Below are positions 33,647-45,100 of a stretch of 64,000 bases of DNA, one piece after another. Each line of letters begins with the position of its first letter. Position 1 is the first letter of the stretch. The DNA comes from Streptomyces bluensis (GTDB taxonomy: Bacteria; Actinomycetota; Actinomycetes; Streptomycetales; Streptomycetaceae), in NCBI RefSeq assembly GCF_014650715.1, contig NZ_BMVM01000028.1, positions 1-64,000 on the forward strand, given 5' to 3'. Below the pieces are notes generated by a model. The model did not search any database. It was not told the origin of the DNA and saw only the letters and a program-made list of their open reading frames with translations. The position numbers and the translations under genes are program-made.

Positions 33647-34624
33647 ATGGAAACTCGCCAGCCCCGGGTGTTCCGCCACAGCCCTATCGACGCCGTTCTG
33701 GTTCTGTTCAGCATCACTCAGTTCGCGGTGACGATCTCACTCGCCACGACTGACCCCACCGGGCTGTGGCCGCGATTAGGGTCGTTCGCGCTCGTGACTT
33801 TCCTGGTGACGTACAGCGTGATCATCGTGTCGCATCTGTTCGTGCACAAGCCCTGGTTCGTCTCGCCGCGCCTCAACGCGGTGATGTCGCTGATCAACTC
33901 GGCGAACATCGCGCAGTCGGTTCAGGCGTACCACCTGAGCCATGTGCGCAACCACCACCGCTACAACAACGACCGCAAGGGCGCGGACGGCACAACACGC
34001 GATGTGTCCTCCACCTTTCGCCACAGCCGAGACGACGGACACGCGCCGCTGTGGCGATACCTGGTCTTCAGCCTCGCCGGATCGGTCCGCGAGTTCCTCG
34101 GTACGTTCGCCGCCCTGCGGCGGGGCTGCCGGGTCGGTGCGGACGAGACGCTGTTGCAGGAACTCGCCACCCGGAACCCCGAGCGACGCAAGGGCGAACT
34201 GCGCCAGGTGCAGGCCGACCGCCTCACTCACATCGCGCTGATCGCACTGCTCGCCGTGCTGTCCTGGCAGTGGCTCCTGATCTGTTACCTGCCCGCGATA
34301 GCCGCGGCCTTCACACTGGTCAACGTGCAGAACTACTACCGGCACTACGGCGCCCACCCCGAGAGCCGGTACGCGAACTCGGTCAGCCACTACGGCCGCG
34401 TCTACAACTGGCTGACCTTCAACGACGGCTACCACCAGGAGCACCACCTGCGCCCGACCACGCACTGGAGCCGGCTGCCACGCGTCGCCGAGCAGTACGG
34501 CGAGTCGTTCGGCGAGGAGGGGCGCGTCGTGTCGCCGGTCCCCGCGATGGTCGGGTTCCTGGACGTCCACCGCGTAGCCGTGACACCGGTCAAGCGGACG
34601 CCTGGCGAGTCTGAGGCACGTTGA
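33647..34624 (+). CDS. Fatty-acid-desaturase-family membrane di-iron enzyme 2 (TTA codon)
   Basis: 325 aa. Histidine boxes HLFVHKPW, HLSHVRNHHRYNN and HQEHHLRPTTHW define a membrane di-iron desaturase/hydroxylase; hydrophobic segments include DAVLVLFSITQFAVTISLA and LIALLAVLSWQWLLICYLPA. ATG at 33647 has AGAGG 10 bases upstream. Leu44 is encoded by TTA (33776-33778), the rare bldA-dependent codon, so this first gene of the plus-strand operon should be translated only when the TTA tRNA is available. It differs clearly from the other desaturase, so the two probably act on different positions or substrates. Acts either on the acyl part or on a carrier-tethered amino acid (unknown). Confidence 0.88.
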   Translation: METRQPRVFRHSPIDAVLVLFSITQFAVTISLATTDPTGLWPRLGSFALVTFLVTYSVIIVSHLFVHKPWFVSPRLNAVMSLINSANIAQSVQAYHLSHVRNHHRYNNDRKGADGTTRDVSSTFRHSRDDGHAPLWRYLVFSLAGSVREFLGTFAALRRGCRVGADETLLQELATRNPERRKGELRQVQADRLTHIALIALLAVLSWQWLLICYLPAIAAAFTLVNVQNYYRHYGAHPESRYANSVSHYGRVYNWLTFNDGYHQEHHLRPTTHWSRLPRVAEQYGESFGEEGRVVSPVPAMVGFLDVHRVAVTPVKRTPGESEAR

Positions 34625-34674
34625 CCGACAGCCGGCGGTGGGGCCTGCCCCGCCGCCGACGACGGAAGGCAGTC

Positions 34675-34878
34675 ATGACCGAGGCCGACGACCTCTACAC
34701 CATCGTGCGCAACCATGAGCACCAGTACTCGATCTGGCCTGCGGGGCGAGAGATCCCCGCAGGCTGGGAGCCGGTCGGTGACCCGGCCGCGCGGTCCGCA
34801 TGCCTGGACCGGATCGGCGAGCTCTGGACGGACATGCGTCCGGCAAGCCTGCGCGTGCTCATGGACCAAGGGGCCTGA
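34675..34878 (+). CDS. MbtH-like protein 1
   Basis: 67 aa, full length for the family. Signature NHEHQYSIWPAGREIPAGW with the conserved paired tryptophans, and LWTDMRPASLR at the C-terminus. MbtH proteins bind the N-terminal subdomain of A domains and are needed for their folding or activity. ATG at 34675 has GGAAGG upstream; the open frame that begins at 34621 (TTG overlapping the desaturase stop) is not needed. One of two MbtH genes, matching the large number of separate A domains here. Confidence 0.95.
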   Translation: MTEADDLYTIVRNHEHQYSIWPAGREIPAGWEPVGDPAARSACLDRIGELWTDMRPASLRVLMDQGA

Positions 34879-34914
34879 GATGCCCCCTTGACACCGACCA
34901 GAAGAGGACGCGAA

Positions 34915-35997
34915 GTGAGTGAGTCAGAGGCCTCGGCCGAGTGCCCGGTCAGCTCCTACAACGAGTGGGATCCACTGGAGGAAGTGATCGTCGGCATTGT
35001 CGACGGTGCGCACTTCCCTCCGTGGCATGTCGCGGTCGGTGCACCGCTCTCACCGGAGCAGCAGGCCGTGTTTCAGGAACGCGCCGGGCAGCCGTTCCCC
35101 GCCGACCGCATCGCGGCCGCGCGCGACGAACTCGACCAGCTGGTCGACATCCTGGCCGGCGAAGGAGTCAAGGTACGTCGGCCCGAGCCGCGGGACCACG
35201 GACAGTCCTACGGTGCGCCAGGCTGGTCGAGCACGGGCCTGTACGACGCGATGCCCCGGGACCTGCTGCTGGTCGTCGGCGACGACGTCATCGAGGCGCC
35301 GATGGCCTGGCGTTCGCGCTACCACGCGGCGTCGGCCTACCGGCCGCTCCTCAAGGAGTACTTCCAGCAGGGAGCCCGATGGAGCTCGCCGCCCAAGCCC
35401 GAGCTGCCCGACGAGCTGTACGTCGCCGGCTGGACGGAGCAACCGGAAGGGGAGCCGTTCCGCTCGGTGATCACCGAGTTCGAGCCCACTTTTGATGCGG
35501 CCGACTTCATCCGGTGCGGCCGCGACATCTTCGCCCAACGCAGCCATGTCACCAACGCGATGGGCATCGAATGGGTCCGCCGGCACCTGGGCGATGCGTA
35601 CCAGGTGCATGAGCTGACCCTGGCCGACGGCCACCCCATGCACATCGACGCGAGCCTGATGCCGCTGGCGCCGGGCAAGCTGCTGATCCAGCCGGACCGC
35701 GTGCCGAAGACGCCGGAGATCTTCAAGGACTGGGAAGTGCGCACGGCACCGCAGCCGGTGATTCCCGACGGCCACCCGCTGTACATGACCAGCAAGTGGA
35801 TCAACATGAACGTGCTCATGATCGACGAGGAGAGGATGGTCGTGGAGGCTCAGGACGAGCCGATGCGGCGCCTCGCCGAGAGCTGGGGAATGGCCGCGAT
35901 CCCGTGCCCGTTCCGGAATTTCAACAGCTTCGGCGGTTCCTTCCACTGTGCAACGGTCGATGTGCGACGGCGCGGCGAGCTACGTTCCTATTTCTGA
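34915..35997 (+). CDS. L-arginine:amine amidinotransferase (AGAT family)
   Basis: 360 aa. Near-continuous similarity to vertebrate glycine amidinotransferase as I remember it: CPVSSYNEWDPLEEVIVG, STGLYDAMPRDLLLVVG, EAPMAWRSRYHAASAYR. Catalytic Asp204 (GRDIFAQ), His243 (PMHIDAS) and Cys345 (GSFHCATVDVRRRG) are all present. It transfers an amidino group from arginine to an amine, producing ornithine and a guanidino compound. GTG at 34915 follows AGAAGAGGACG. In this cluster it probably guanidinylates an amino acid or an intermediate used by the neighbouring A domain, whose pocket has acidic residues. The amine acceptor cannot be read from sequence. Confidence 0.95.
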   Translation: MSESEASAECPVSSYNEWDPLEEVIVGIVDGAHFPPWHVAVGAPLSPEQQAVFQERAGQPFPADRIAAARDELDQLVDILAGEGVKVRRPEPRDHGQSYGAPGWSSTGLYDAMPRDLLLVVGDDVIEAPMAWRSRYHAASAYRPLLKEYFQQGARWSSPPKPELPDELYVAGWTEQPEGEPFRSVITEFEPTFDAADFIRCGRDIFAQRSHVTNAMGIEWVRRHLGDAYQVHELTLADGHPMHIDASLMPLAPGKLLIQPDRVPKTPEIFKDWEVRTAPQPVIPDGHPLYMTSKWINMNVLMIDEERMVVEAQDEPMRRLAESWGMAAIPCPFRNFNSFGGSFHCATVDVRRRGELRSYF

Positions 35998-36097
35998 CCG
36001 TGGAATCGGGGTACCGGTGGCGAGCCGTCCCGGTTTTCACGGCCTTCTTCGTGCGCATGGACAAACCCGTACCGTTGAGTCCGGAGGTAGGAGATTC

Positions 36098-39000
36098 ATG
36101 CCCGGTCCCTGCGTTCATCACCTGGTCGAGGCGCAGGCTTCGCTGACACCCGATGCCGTCGCGGTCGTCGGGGAAGGCGGCACCCTCACCTACCGCGAAC
36201 TCGACGAACGGGCCAACCAACTCGCCCATCTGCTGGCCGCGAGCGGCATTCGGCCCGAGCGCCTGGTCGGTGTCGTCATGGGGCCGTCGCCACATCTGCT
36301 GGTCACGATGCTGGCGGTGTGGAAGGCCGGCGGTGTGTACATGCCCGTCGACCCGTCACTCCCCCGCGGCGTCGCCGAGGCGATGCTCACTGATGCCGGA
36401 GCCGGCCTCCTCGTCCACCACGGATCGGCGGCCGCCGTCGCTCCCTCCGGCGTACCCACGGTGGACCTGGACCACGTTGACCTGTCCGGCCGGCCGAAAA
36501 CCGCTCCGGCGCCCGCCATCGACCCGTCCAACCTCGCCTATTGCGTTTTCACCTCGGGCTCCACCGGCAAGCCCAAGCCCGTCGCCGTCGCGCACGCCAG
36601 CCTCGCCAACCACGCTGTGTCCCTCCGGGACGAGCTCAAGCTGGGGCCCAGCGACCGGGTCCTGCAGTTCACGGCGATTGCCATCGACGCCGCGCTGGAA
36701 GAGATCCTGCCCGCGTGGGTCGCCGGGGCGGCTGTCGTCATGCCCGATCAACGCCACTTCACCAGCCTGGAGTTCACCGACCTCATCGACCGTTTCGCGG
36801 TGACCACGGTGAGCCTGCCCAGCGCCTACTGGCATCAGTGGGTGGACGATCTGACAGCCGGACTGGTCCGCCTGCCGGACTGCGTGCGCATCGTGTTCAT
36901 CGGTGGCGACAAGATTCTCGTCGACAAGCTCGCCGCCTGGTCACGGATCCCTGGAGCGGAGTCCATCGACTGGGTCTCCGACTACGGGCCGACGGAAGCC
37001 ACCATCAGCGTGGCGCTGCACCGTCCGGACCACGGCGACCTGTCCGGCCGCGACCGCTCCGACTACGCGCTGGTGCCCATCGGTCGCCCGTTCGCGAAGG
37101 CCGTGGTCCACATCCTCGACAGTGATCTGCGGCCGGTGCCCGACGGCACGCCCGGAGACATCTGGCTCGCCGGCCCGCCGCTGGCCCGTGGCTACCTTGC
37201 CGACCCGGCTGCCACCGCTGATCGCTTTCTTCCCGATCCCCAGGGCCCACCCGGCGCACGCATGTACCGCACCGGCGACCGCGGCAGCCGGCAGAGCGAC
37301 GGCACCCTCCATTTCCTCGGACGCTCCGACCGCCAGGTCAAGGTCCGCGGGCACCGCGTCGAGCCCGGTCAGGTGGAGAGCGCCATGCATCGCTGCGCCG
37401 GCGTCAGGGACGTGGTCGTCATCGCCATGGAGGATCCGCCTTTCGGATCCCGTCTCGTCGCCTACGTGGAGGCCGAGGACGGAGTGTCCGAGGCGGCGAT
37501 CCGCGCCGACGTCGCCGGCCGGCTGCCCCAGGCCATGGTGCCCCACACCATCATGCTGCTGGATCGCATCCCGCGTTCGCCGCTGAACGGCAAAGTGGCC
37601 CGCTCGCTCCTGCCGCCGGTCGCGCCGACCCGAGCCGACCGCACCGGCCAAGCGGGGACGACGACGCTGGAGCGCGTCGTCGCCACCCTCGTCGGCGACG
37701 TGCTCGACGGGCCGCCCAGCCACCGCGACGAGGACTTCTTCGCGGCCGGAGGCGACTCACTGCGGGGTCTGCAACTGCTCAGCCGGGTCGCCGAGGTGAC
37801 GGGCGTGGCGCTGTCGTTCGCACAGCTGCGGGCAGCTCCGCACGTGGCCGGGATCGCGGCCCTGGTGAAGCAGGCCCACGAGCGCGGCGCGTCGGACGGG
37901 GCGGTCGTACCGTCGCACGAGCACGGCGACCGGTGCCTCGCCTCGCGCGGGCAACAGGCCCTGTGGTTCCTGGACCGTGTGCATCGAGGCGCGCCCACCT
38001 ACGCGGTACCGGTCGGCTACCGGATCAGGGGTCCACTCGACCTTGGTCGCCTGGACGCCGCGCTGACCGAGATCGTGGCCCGTCATGAGGCGCTGCGTAC
38101 CGTGCTTGAGGAGCAGAACGGCAAGGTGTGGCAGCGGATCCAGCCCGCACGTCCGGTGCGTACGGCGGTGTCCGTCGTCGCCGACGCCGACGAGGCGGCC
38201 CTCCGGGCCGAGGAGGAGGCCGGGCGCCCGTTCGATCTGACCACTGGCCCGCTGCTGCGGTCGGCCTGCTACCGCATCGGCGCCGAGGAGCACCTGTGGC
38301 TGCTCAACGTGCATCACGCGGTGTTCGACGCCTGGTCGCTGGCCGTGTTCTGGCGTGAGTTCGCCGCGCTCTACACCGGTCGGCCGCTGCCCGAGCCGAC
38401 CACCCAGTACGCCGACTACTCCGCCTGGCAGGAGCGCTGGCTGCGTGGGGCGGAAGCGGACGGTCAGCGGGCCTACTGGCGCGCACGGCTCGCCGGGGAC
38501 CTGCCGACCATCGAACTGGGATCCCCGCGCCGATCGGGGGGACGACTCGGCACCGAGGGGTTCGCCGTCCAACTGCCGCCCGACGCCGTCGATCCGACCG
38601 CTGTCGAGCGCGTCGCCCGCGCCTGCGGGACCACCACGTTCGCCGTGCTGCTCGCGGCCTTCTTCGCGGCTCTGCGCCGAACGGGCGGCGTCGACGAGGT
38701 GGTGGTCGGGGTACCGGTGGCCTGCCGGAACCGGCCGGGCACCGAGGATCTGATCGGTTACCTGGTCAACACGGTCCCGCTGCGGATGCGCTTCACCGAA
38801 GGCATGCGCTTCCCTGAGCTGATCGCGCGCACCAACGAGGCTCTGGCGGAGGCACTGACCCACCAGGAGCTGCCGCTGGCCGACGTGGTGGAAGGCCTGC
38901 CGCGGCGCGGCGGGCAGCACCCGCTGTTCCACGCGATGTTCGCGCTGCAGTCCACTCCGCTGGACAGCGGCGGCGCCATCGAAGGTCTTGACATCACCGA

Positions 39001-39274
39001 GCAGTTCATCCACCAACGTACCGCGAAGACCGCGCTGACCTGGACTGTTCGGCAGCACGCCGCCGGGCTGGCCGGCGAGGTCGAGTATGCCGCGGACCGG
39101 TTCGACCGGACCTCGGCACGAAGCTGGCAGCACACTCTGCTGACACTGCTCACAGGCGGCCTGGCCGATCCCGACGCGCTGATCGACGAGTTGCCGTTTC
39201 CGACCGGCGAACAGGCTGCTGAGCTCGCGGCAGCCGTCGACGGCGGCTCCGACTCAACATCAGGAGGCTCGTGA
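36098..39274 (+). CDS. NRPS A-PCP-C, A domain suited to a basic amino acid
   Basis: 1058 aa. A domain (about 1-530; FTSGSTGKPKPVAVAH, YGPTEATIS, YRTGDRG), PCP with Ser554 (AAGGDSLRG) and a C-terminal condensation domain (about 605-1058). By hand alignment to GrsA the specificity residues read D-A-E-S-F-G-D-I-S-K. Glu239 and Asp322 point to a positively charged side chain, and the pattern resembles the lysine code I recall from bacitracin (DAESIGSVCK). Lysine, homoarginine or another guanidino acid are candidates, fitting the amidinotransferase just upstream. The condensation motif is HHAVFDA (residues 739-745), with Ala for the usual last Gly; the catalytic second His is kept. ATG 36098 has GGAGGTAGGAG upstream. 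Confidence 0.92.
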   Translation: MPGPCVHHLVEAQASLTPDAVAVVGEGGTLTYRELDERANQLAHLLAASGIRPERLVGVVMGPSPHLLVTMLAVWKAGGVYMPVDPSLPRGVAEAMLTDAGAGLLVHHGSAAAVAPSGVPTVDLDHVDLSGRPKTAPAPAIDPSNLAYCVFTSGSTGKPKPVAVAHASLANHAVSLRDELKLGPSDRVLQFTAIAIDAALEEILPAWVAGAAVVMPDQRHFTSLEFTDLIDRFAVTTVSLPSAYWHQWVDDLTAGLVRLPDCVRIVFIGGDKILVDKLAAWSRIPGAESIDWVSDYGPTEATISVALHRPDHGDLSGRDRSDYALVPIGRPFAKAVVHILDSDLRPVPDGTPGDIWLAGPPLARGYLADPAATADRFLPDPQGPPGARMYRTGDRGSRQSDGTLHFLGRSDRQVKVRGHRVEPGQVESAMHRCAGVRDVVVIAMEDPPFGSRLVAYVEAEDGVSEAAIRADVAGRLPQAMVPHTIMLLDRIPRSPLNGKVARSLLPPVAPTRADRTGQAGTTTLERVVATLVGDVLDGPPSHRDEDFFAAGGDSLRGLQLLSRVAEVTGVALSFAQLRAAPHVAGIAALVKQAHERGASDGAVVPSHEHGDRCLASRGQQALWFLDRVHRGAPTYAVPVGYRIRGPLDLGRLDAALTEIVARHEALRTVLEEQNGKVWQRIQPARPVRTAVSVVADADEAALRAEEEAGRPFDLTTGPLLRSACYRIGAEEHLWLLNVHHAVFDAWSLAVFWREFAALYTGRPLPEPTTQYADYSAWQERWLRGAEADGQRAYWRARLAGDLPTIELGSPRRSGGRLGTEGFAVQLPPDAVDPTAVERVARACGTTTFAVLLAAFFAALRRTGGVDEVVVGVPVACRNRPGTEDLIGYLVNTVPLRMRFTEGMRFPELIARTNEALAEALTHQELPLADVVEGLPRRGGQHPLFHAMFALQSTPLDSGGAIEGLDITEQFIHQRTAKTALTWTVRQHAAGLAGEVEYAADRFDRTSARSWQHTLLTLLTGGLADPDALIDELPFPTGEQAAELAAAVDGGSDSTSGGS

Positions 39275-39276
39275 AC

Positions 39277-39531
39277 ATGCCGGTCGATGGATCCTTCGGT
39301 GAAGACGACAGCGAGGCGGATGTCGTCTACGACGTGGTGGTCAACCACGAGGAGCAGTACTCGATCTGGCCCGTGGGCCGGCCCGTTCCGGCGGGATGGA
39401 CGGCAGTGGGTTTCCAGGGTTCGAAGTCCCAGGTGCTGGACCACATAGAGACGGTGTGGACCGATATCACGCCCTTGAGTGTGCGCCAGGCCCTCGCCCG
39501 GACCCCGAGCCGGCGGCGGCCCTCCGCTTGA
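39277..39531 (+). CDS. MbtH-like protein 2
   Basis: 84 aa. NHEEQYSIWPVGRPVPAGW and VWTDITPLSVRQ match the MbtH family; an acidic 20-residue N-terminal extension and an Arg-rich tail make it longer than its paralogue. I chose the ATG at 39277, nine bases after AGGAGG; a GTG at 39271 overlapping the NRPS stop is only three bases from it. It immediately follows the A-PCP-C gene and may be its dedicated partner. Confidence 0.93.
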   Translation: MPVDGSFGEDDSEADVVYDVVVNHEEQYSIWPVGRPVPAGWTAVGFQGSKSQVLDHIETVWTDITPLSVRQALARTPSRRRPSA

Positions 39532-39559
39532 GCGTCATCATGTGCTGCGGAGTGGCCGG

Positions 39560-40408
39560 ATGAACGGCGAACGTGGCCTCGCGCCCCGTGTTTCCTTCAG
39601 GGGCTTCCGCAAAGGCGCGGGCGGGGCGGACGGAGCGGTTCCGCCGAGCCGGACGGTGTACTGCGTACCGGCTGCCGGCACGGGGGCGCGCAGCTTCCTG
39701 GTGCCCTTCGCACGCTCACCGCTGCGCGAGAATCTGCGGGTGGTGCAGTTGCCGGGTCGCGAGGATCGGCTCGACGAACCCTGCCTTGACGACATCAGGG
39801 AGATGGCCGCGCTCATCGCCGACGCCATCGCCGAGGAGGGAGTCGACGACTACGCCCTGTACGGGCACAGCTTCGGAGCCCTGGTGACGCTGGAGACGGC
39901 GCGAAGGCTGGATCGGATGCACGCCCCGGCTCCGGCGCTGCTGGCGGTCGCGGCCTGCGCCGCTCCGCACCTGCCGCAGGCCGTGCGTTTCGATGAGATG
40001 GAACCCATGGAGGTCGCCGAGGCGCTCCGCAACCTCGGAGGCCTGAACTTCAGCGGTCCGCTCGGCGACAAGGTGGCGGCTGTCGTGTTGCCCTCGCTGA
40101 GCGCGGACTGCCGCGCCAGCACCCGGTATCTCGATGCCTTCGGGCAAGGAAAGATCACGTCCCCGATTCTGGCGCAGGGCGGTGTGCTGGATCCGGCGGT
40201 CACGATGGCGAAGGTCGCGGCCTGGTGCGACTACACGGATTCCGGTTTCGCGGCGCGGGCATACGCCGGCGGACACTTCTTCCCGCTGGAGTCGGACCTC
40301 CCGCTGCGGGCCGTCGTCGACTGGGACCGGAACCAGGCCGCTGGCAGCGGACCAGTGAGGGATCACCCGGGCTACGGTCCAGACGGGCCGCGAACACCGG
40401 CGCCGTGA
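39560..40408 (+). CDS. Type II thioesterase 1
   Basis: 282 aa. VPAAGTGARSFLVPFARS opening, nucleophile elbow YGHSFGALV (Ser), and C-terminal GGHFFPLE (His) are diagnostic for editing thioesterases of NRPS/PKS clusters. They clear misprimed or stalled carrier proteins. A 25-residue basic N-terminal extension precedes the usual start. ATG at 39560 has GGAG ten bases before. Last gene of the plus-strand operon; its stop is 29 bp from the convergent Thr A-domain gene, with no strong hairpin between them. Confidence 0.93.
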   Translation: MNGERGLAPRVSFRGFRKGAGGADGAVPPSRTVYCVPAAGTGARSFLVPFARSPLRENLRVVQLPGREDRLDEPCLDDIREMAALIADAIAEEGVDDYALYGHSFGALVTLETARRLDRMHAPAPALLAVAACAAPHLPQAVRFDEMEPMEVAEALRNLGGLNFSGPLGDKVAAVVLPSLSADCRASTRYLDAFGQGKITSPILAQGGVLDPAVTMAKVAAWCDYTDSGFAARAYAGGHFFPLESDLPLRAVVDWDRNQAAGSGPVRDHPGYGPDGPRTPAP

Positions 40409-40437
40409 GCGCGCGTTCCCCCACTCTGCGTCCCTCG

Positions 40438-42024
<1,587 letters not shown>

Positions 42025-42123
42025 TGTCCACCTGTCGTGTTTCGGAAGCGGGGCTCAGTTCCCGACGGTGAGGCGTGTGGGCTGCACCTTGCGTGTGGGC
42101 TCCGCCTTCCTCGCCGGCCTCGC

Positions 42124-45100
42124 TCACCGTCGACGCAGTTCTTCGAGCGGCGCGGCGGGGGTGGAGAGGACCTGCTGGACCCGGTCTGCCAGTTGGGACG
42201 TCAGCGGTGCGAGGTCGCTGTCTTCGGAGATCTCGGAGATCATCTCGACGCTGTCGCCGTGTTCTTCGATGGTCACGGTCGCGGGCCACGGCATGTTCTC
42301 GCGCGGCAACACCATCGGTGAGGCGGTGGCGCCGAACATCGGGCTGGAGCCCTGAACCTCGTAGTTGAAGGCGATGAGGCCGGTCGGCAGCCGGCGGTAC
42401 CGCTTGTGTTGCAGTACGCGGTACAGGCCGGAGGTGATCTCCGAGCTGTCCAGGATCTGCGCCTGGACAGCTTTCGCCACGTCGATCAGGGTGCTGTCGT
42501 CGGGGAGGTCGACGATCACGGGCAGTACGTCCACGCAGAAGCCCATGAGCGGCTTGTCCGTGTGGCGGGGCTGTCCGGTCTGATGGGCCATCATGAGGGA
42601 CTGCGGGGCGCCCGTGAGCAGCGACGACGCCACCGCCAGCGTCGCCAGGGCCGCGGTGTGCCTCGTGCATCCGCCGGCCCGCGCCACGTCGCGCAGGCCC
42701 GCGGAGCTCTCCGGGGGAAGGGGGTCCACGCGCCTGACGGGTTTCCAGGGCCCCGCGCCCTCCAACAGCCGGGCCGACCCCCAGACCGCGTCGAGCCGGG
42801 CCCGCCAGAGGGTGTCGTTCGCCTCGAACCGTGCGTCCTCGTCCCCGCGCTTCCACCGCGCGTACTCAAGGAAGCTGGCCGGTTCGGGCAGGGCGTCACC
42901 CGCCTCACCGCCCAGGTAGCAGGCGGACAGCTCCGACCAGAGGACCTCGAACGACCAACCGTCGACGACCGCGTGCGGCACGGTGGCCTGGAGGAACGCG
43001 GCATCGTCCGTCTGGACGAGGTGGAACCGGAACAGCGAGGGCACGGACATGTCCGCAGGTCTGAGGGCGAACCGGTGGAGAAGTGCCTCCACGTCGCCCG
43101 GCGACGCGTCGCTCAGGGTGCTGACCGTGATTCTCGGAACGGCGTGTGCGAGGCAGTTCTGGGATTCGCCGTTCTCGTCCAGTCCCGTCCGCATCACCTC
43201 ATGCCGCTCTGCTACCCGCTGGACAGCGCGCCGCAGCCTCTCCGCGTCCAGGGTGCCCTCGATGCGCAGCGCCTCGGACATCTGGTAGGACTGGCCGAGC
43301 TCACCGCCCAACTCGGCGGCCAACCACAACAGTTTCTGGCCATCGGTCATCGGGGCCTCGCCGACGACCTCCGACGGCGACGGCTTGGGCGCGGGAGCCG
43401 GTACGCGCGGCGCGCGGGTCTTCTCCCACAGGCCCCGCGAGGCGACTTCCGCCGCGGTTTCGGCCACGGCGTCCACGATGCGGGTGCAGTCCGCCTCGGT
43501 GTGCGCGGCGCTGAGGAAGCAGGTGCGCCCTTCCCACACGTAGATGCCGCGGTTGAGGAGGCCGAGGAAGAACATGTCCTCGGCCAGCGGGGAGCCGTCG
43601 ACGTTGATGCGGAAGAGAGAGGAGAAGTGCTCGACTTCGAGGGGGTATCCGTTGGCGGAGGCGTGGGAGTTGATCCTCCTGGCCAGGTCGGCGGTCCGGT
43701 CTGCCAGCGAGATCTGCAGTCGAGGCGAATGCTTCTTGAGATGCCAGATCATCTGCTGCGCCACCGCCATGGTCAGCGGGTGTTTGCTGAACGTTCCGGC
43801 GAACACCATGCTCGGCCGTTGCGGGAACCCGACATCGCCCTCCCGCCAGCGCCCGCCGTCGATGGGCGCCATGAACTCCGCGTCACCCGCGATGACCCCG
43901 ATGGGCGTGCCTCCGCCGATCACCTTGCCGTAGGTCACCAGGTCTGGACGGACACCGAAGTACGCGGCCGCCCCGCCGGGGTGGCACCGGAAGCCGGTGA
44001 TGATCTCGTCGAAGACGAGAGCGGTGCCGTGTGCGCGGGTGAGCGCGCGGAGCTGGTGCAGCAGTTCGACAGGCTGATACCCGGGGCGTCGGCTTTGGAC
44101 CGGTTCGACCAGCACCGCGGCCAGTTGGTCTCCGTAGGACTCCAGGACGGGGAGCGCGGAGTCGTCGTACGGCAGGACGATGACGTCCTGGACCATCGAG
44201 GCCGGCGTACCCCGGCCGAGGGGTGTCGTCTCGCCGCGCTCACCGCCGGCCCGGGGCGCGACCAGCACGCCGTCGAACGTGCCGTGGTAGGACCCGGAGA
44301 ACTGCGCTACGAGTTTCCTCCCGGTCCTGGCGCGCGCCGCGCGCACGGCGCCCATCACCGCCTCGGTCCCCGAAGAGGTGAAGGCGACTCGGTCGACGCC
44401 GGTCAGCGACGCGATGCCGCGGGCGACGTCGCCGGCCGTGGACGACTGCGGGCCGATCAGGAGGTCGGAGGCGTCGAACGTGCGCAGGGCCGCCGTGAGC
44501 GGCTCCGACGCGTGTCCCAGCATGATGACGCCGAAGCCCATGCACAGGTCGAGGAACTCCTGCCCGTCGACGTCGGTGAAGCGGGCGCCCTCGCCCCGGG
44601 CCCCGACCACCGGGTAGCTCGCCTCGCGGCGTCCTTTGCGGGAGGAGATCAGGTTTCGCTGGTCCGCGAGTGCGAACCGGTCTTCCTCGGTGATGCGCTT
44701 GGACACCGTGGTCCGCCGCGCCCAGTCGGTCTCGGCCTGGAGTGGATCGGTGCCGTCGGCGGTGACGCCCTGCTCGGACCGCCGGGGAGCAGGGATGGCG
44801 AGGGGCGCGGCAGGCGGTTCCGGCACGGTGGCGAGGGCGGCGGGTTCTTCGGGTGTCCGGAGCGGCTCCGTGCCCACGGCGGCGACGGGCGCCGTCCGGC
44901 CGCTCGGCGGTACGACGCCGTTGAGGTACTCGCTCACGCCGTCACACGAATCCAGGTCGAAGAACAGCAGTCGTACGTCGATGTCGGTCCGGAACTCCGC
45001 CGACAGGGCGTCCGCGAGCTGGATGAGCAGGAACGAGTCGTATCCGAGCTCGATGAAGGAGGCGCCGGGTTCCACCTCCTGCGGTGTGCACCCCACGAGT

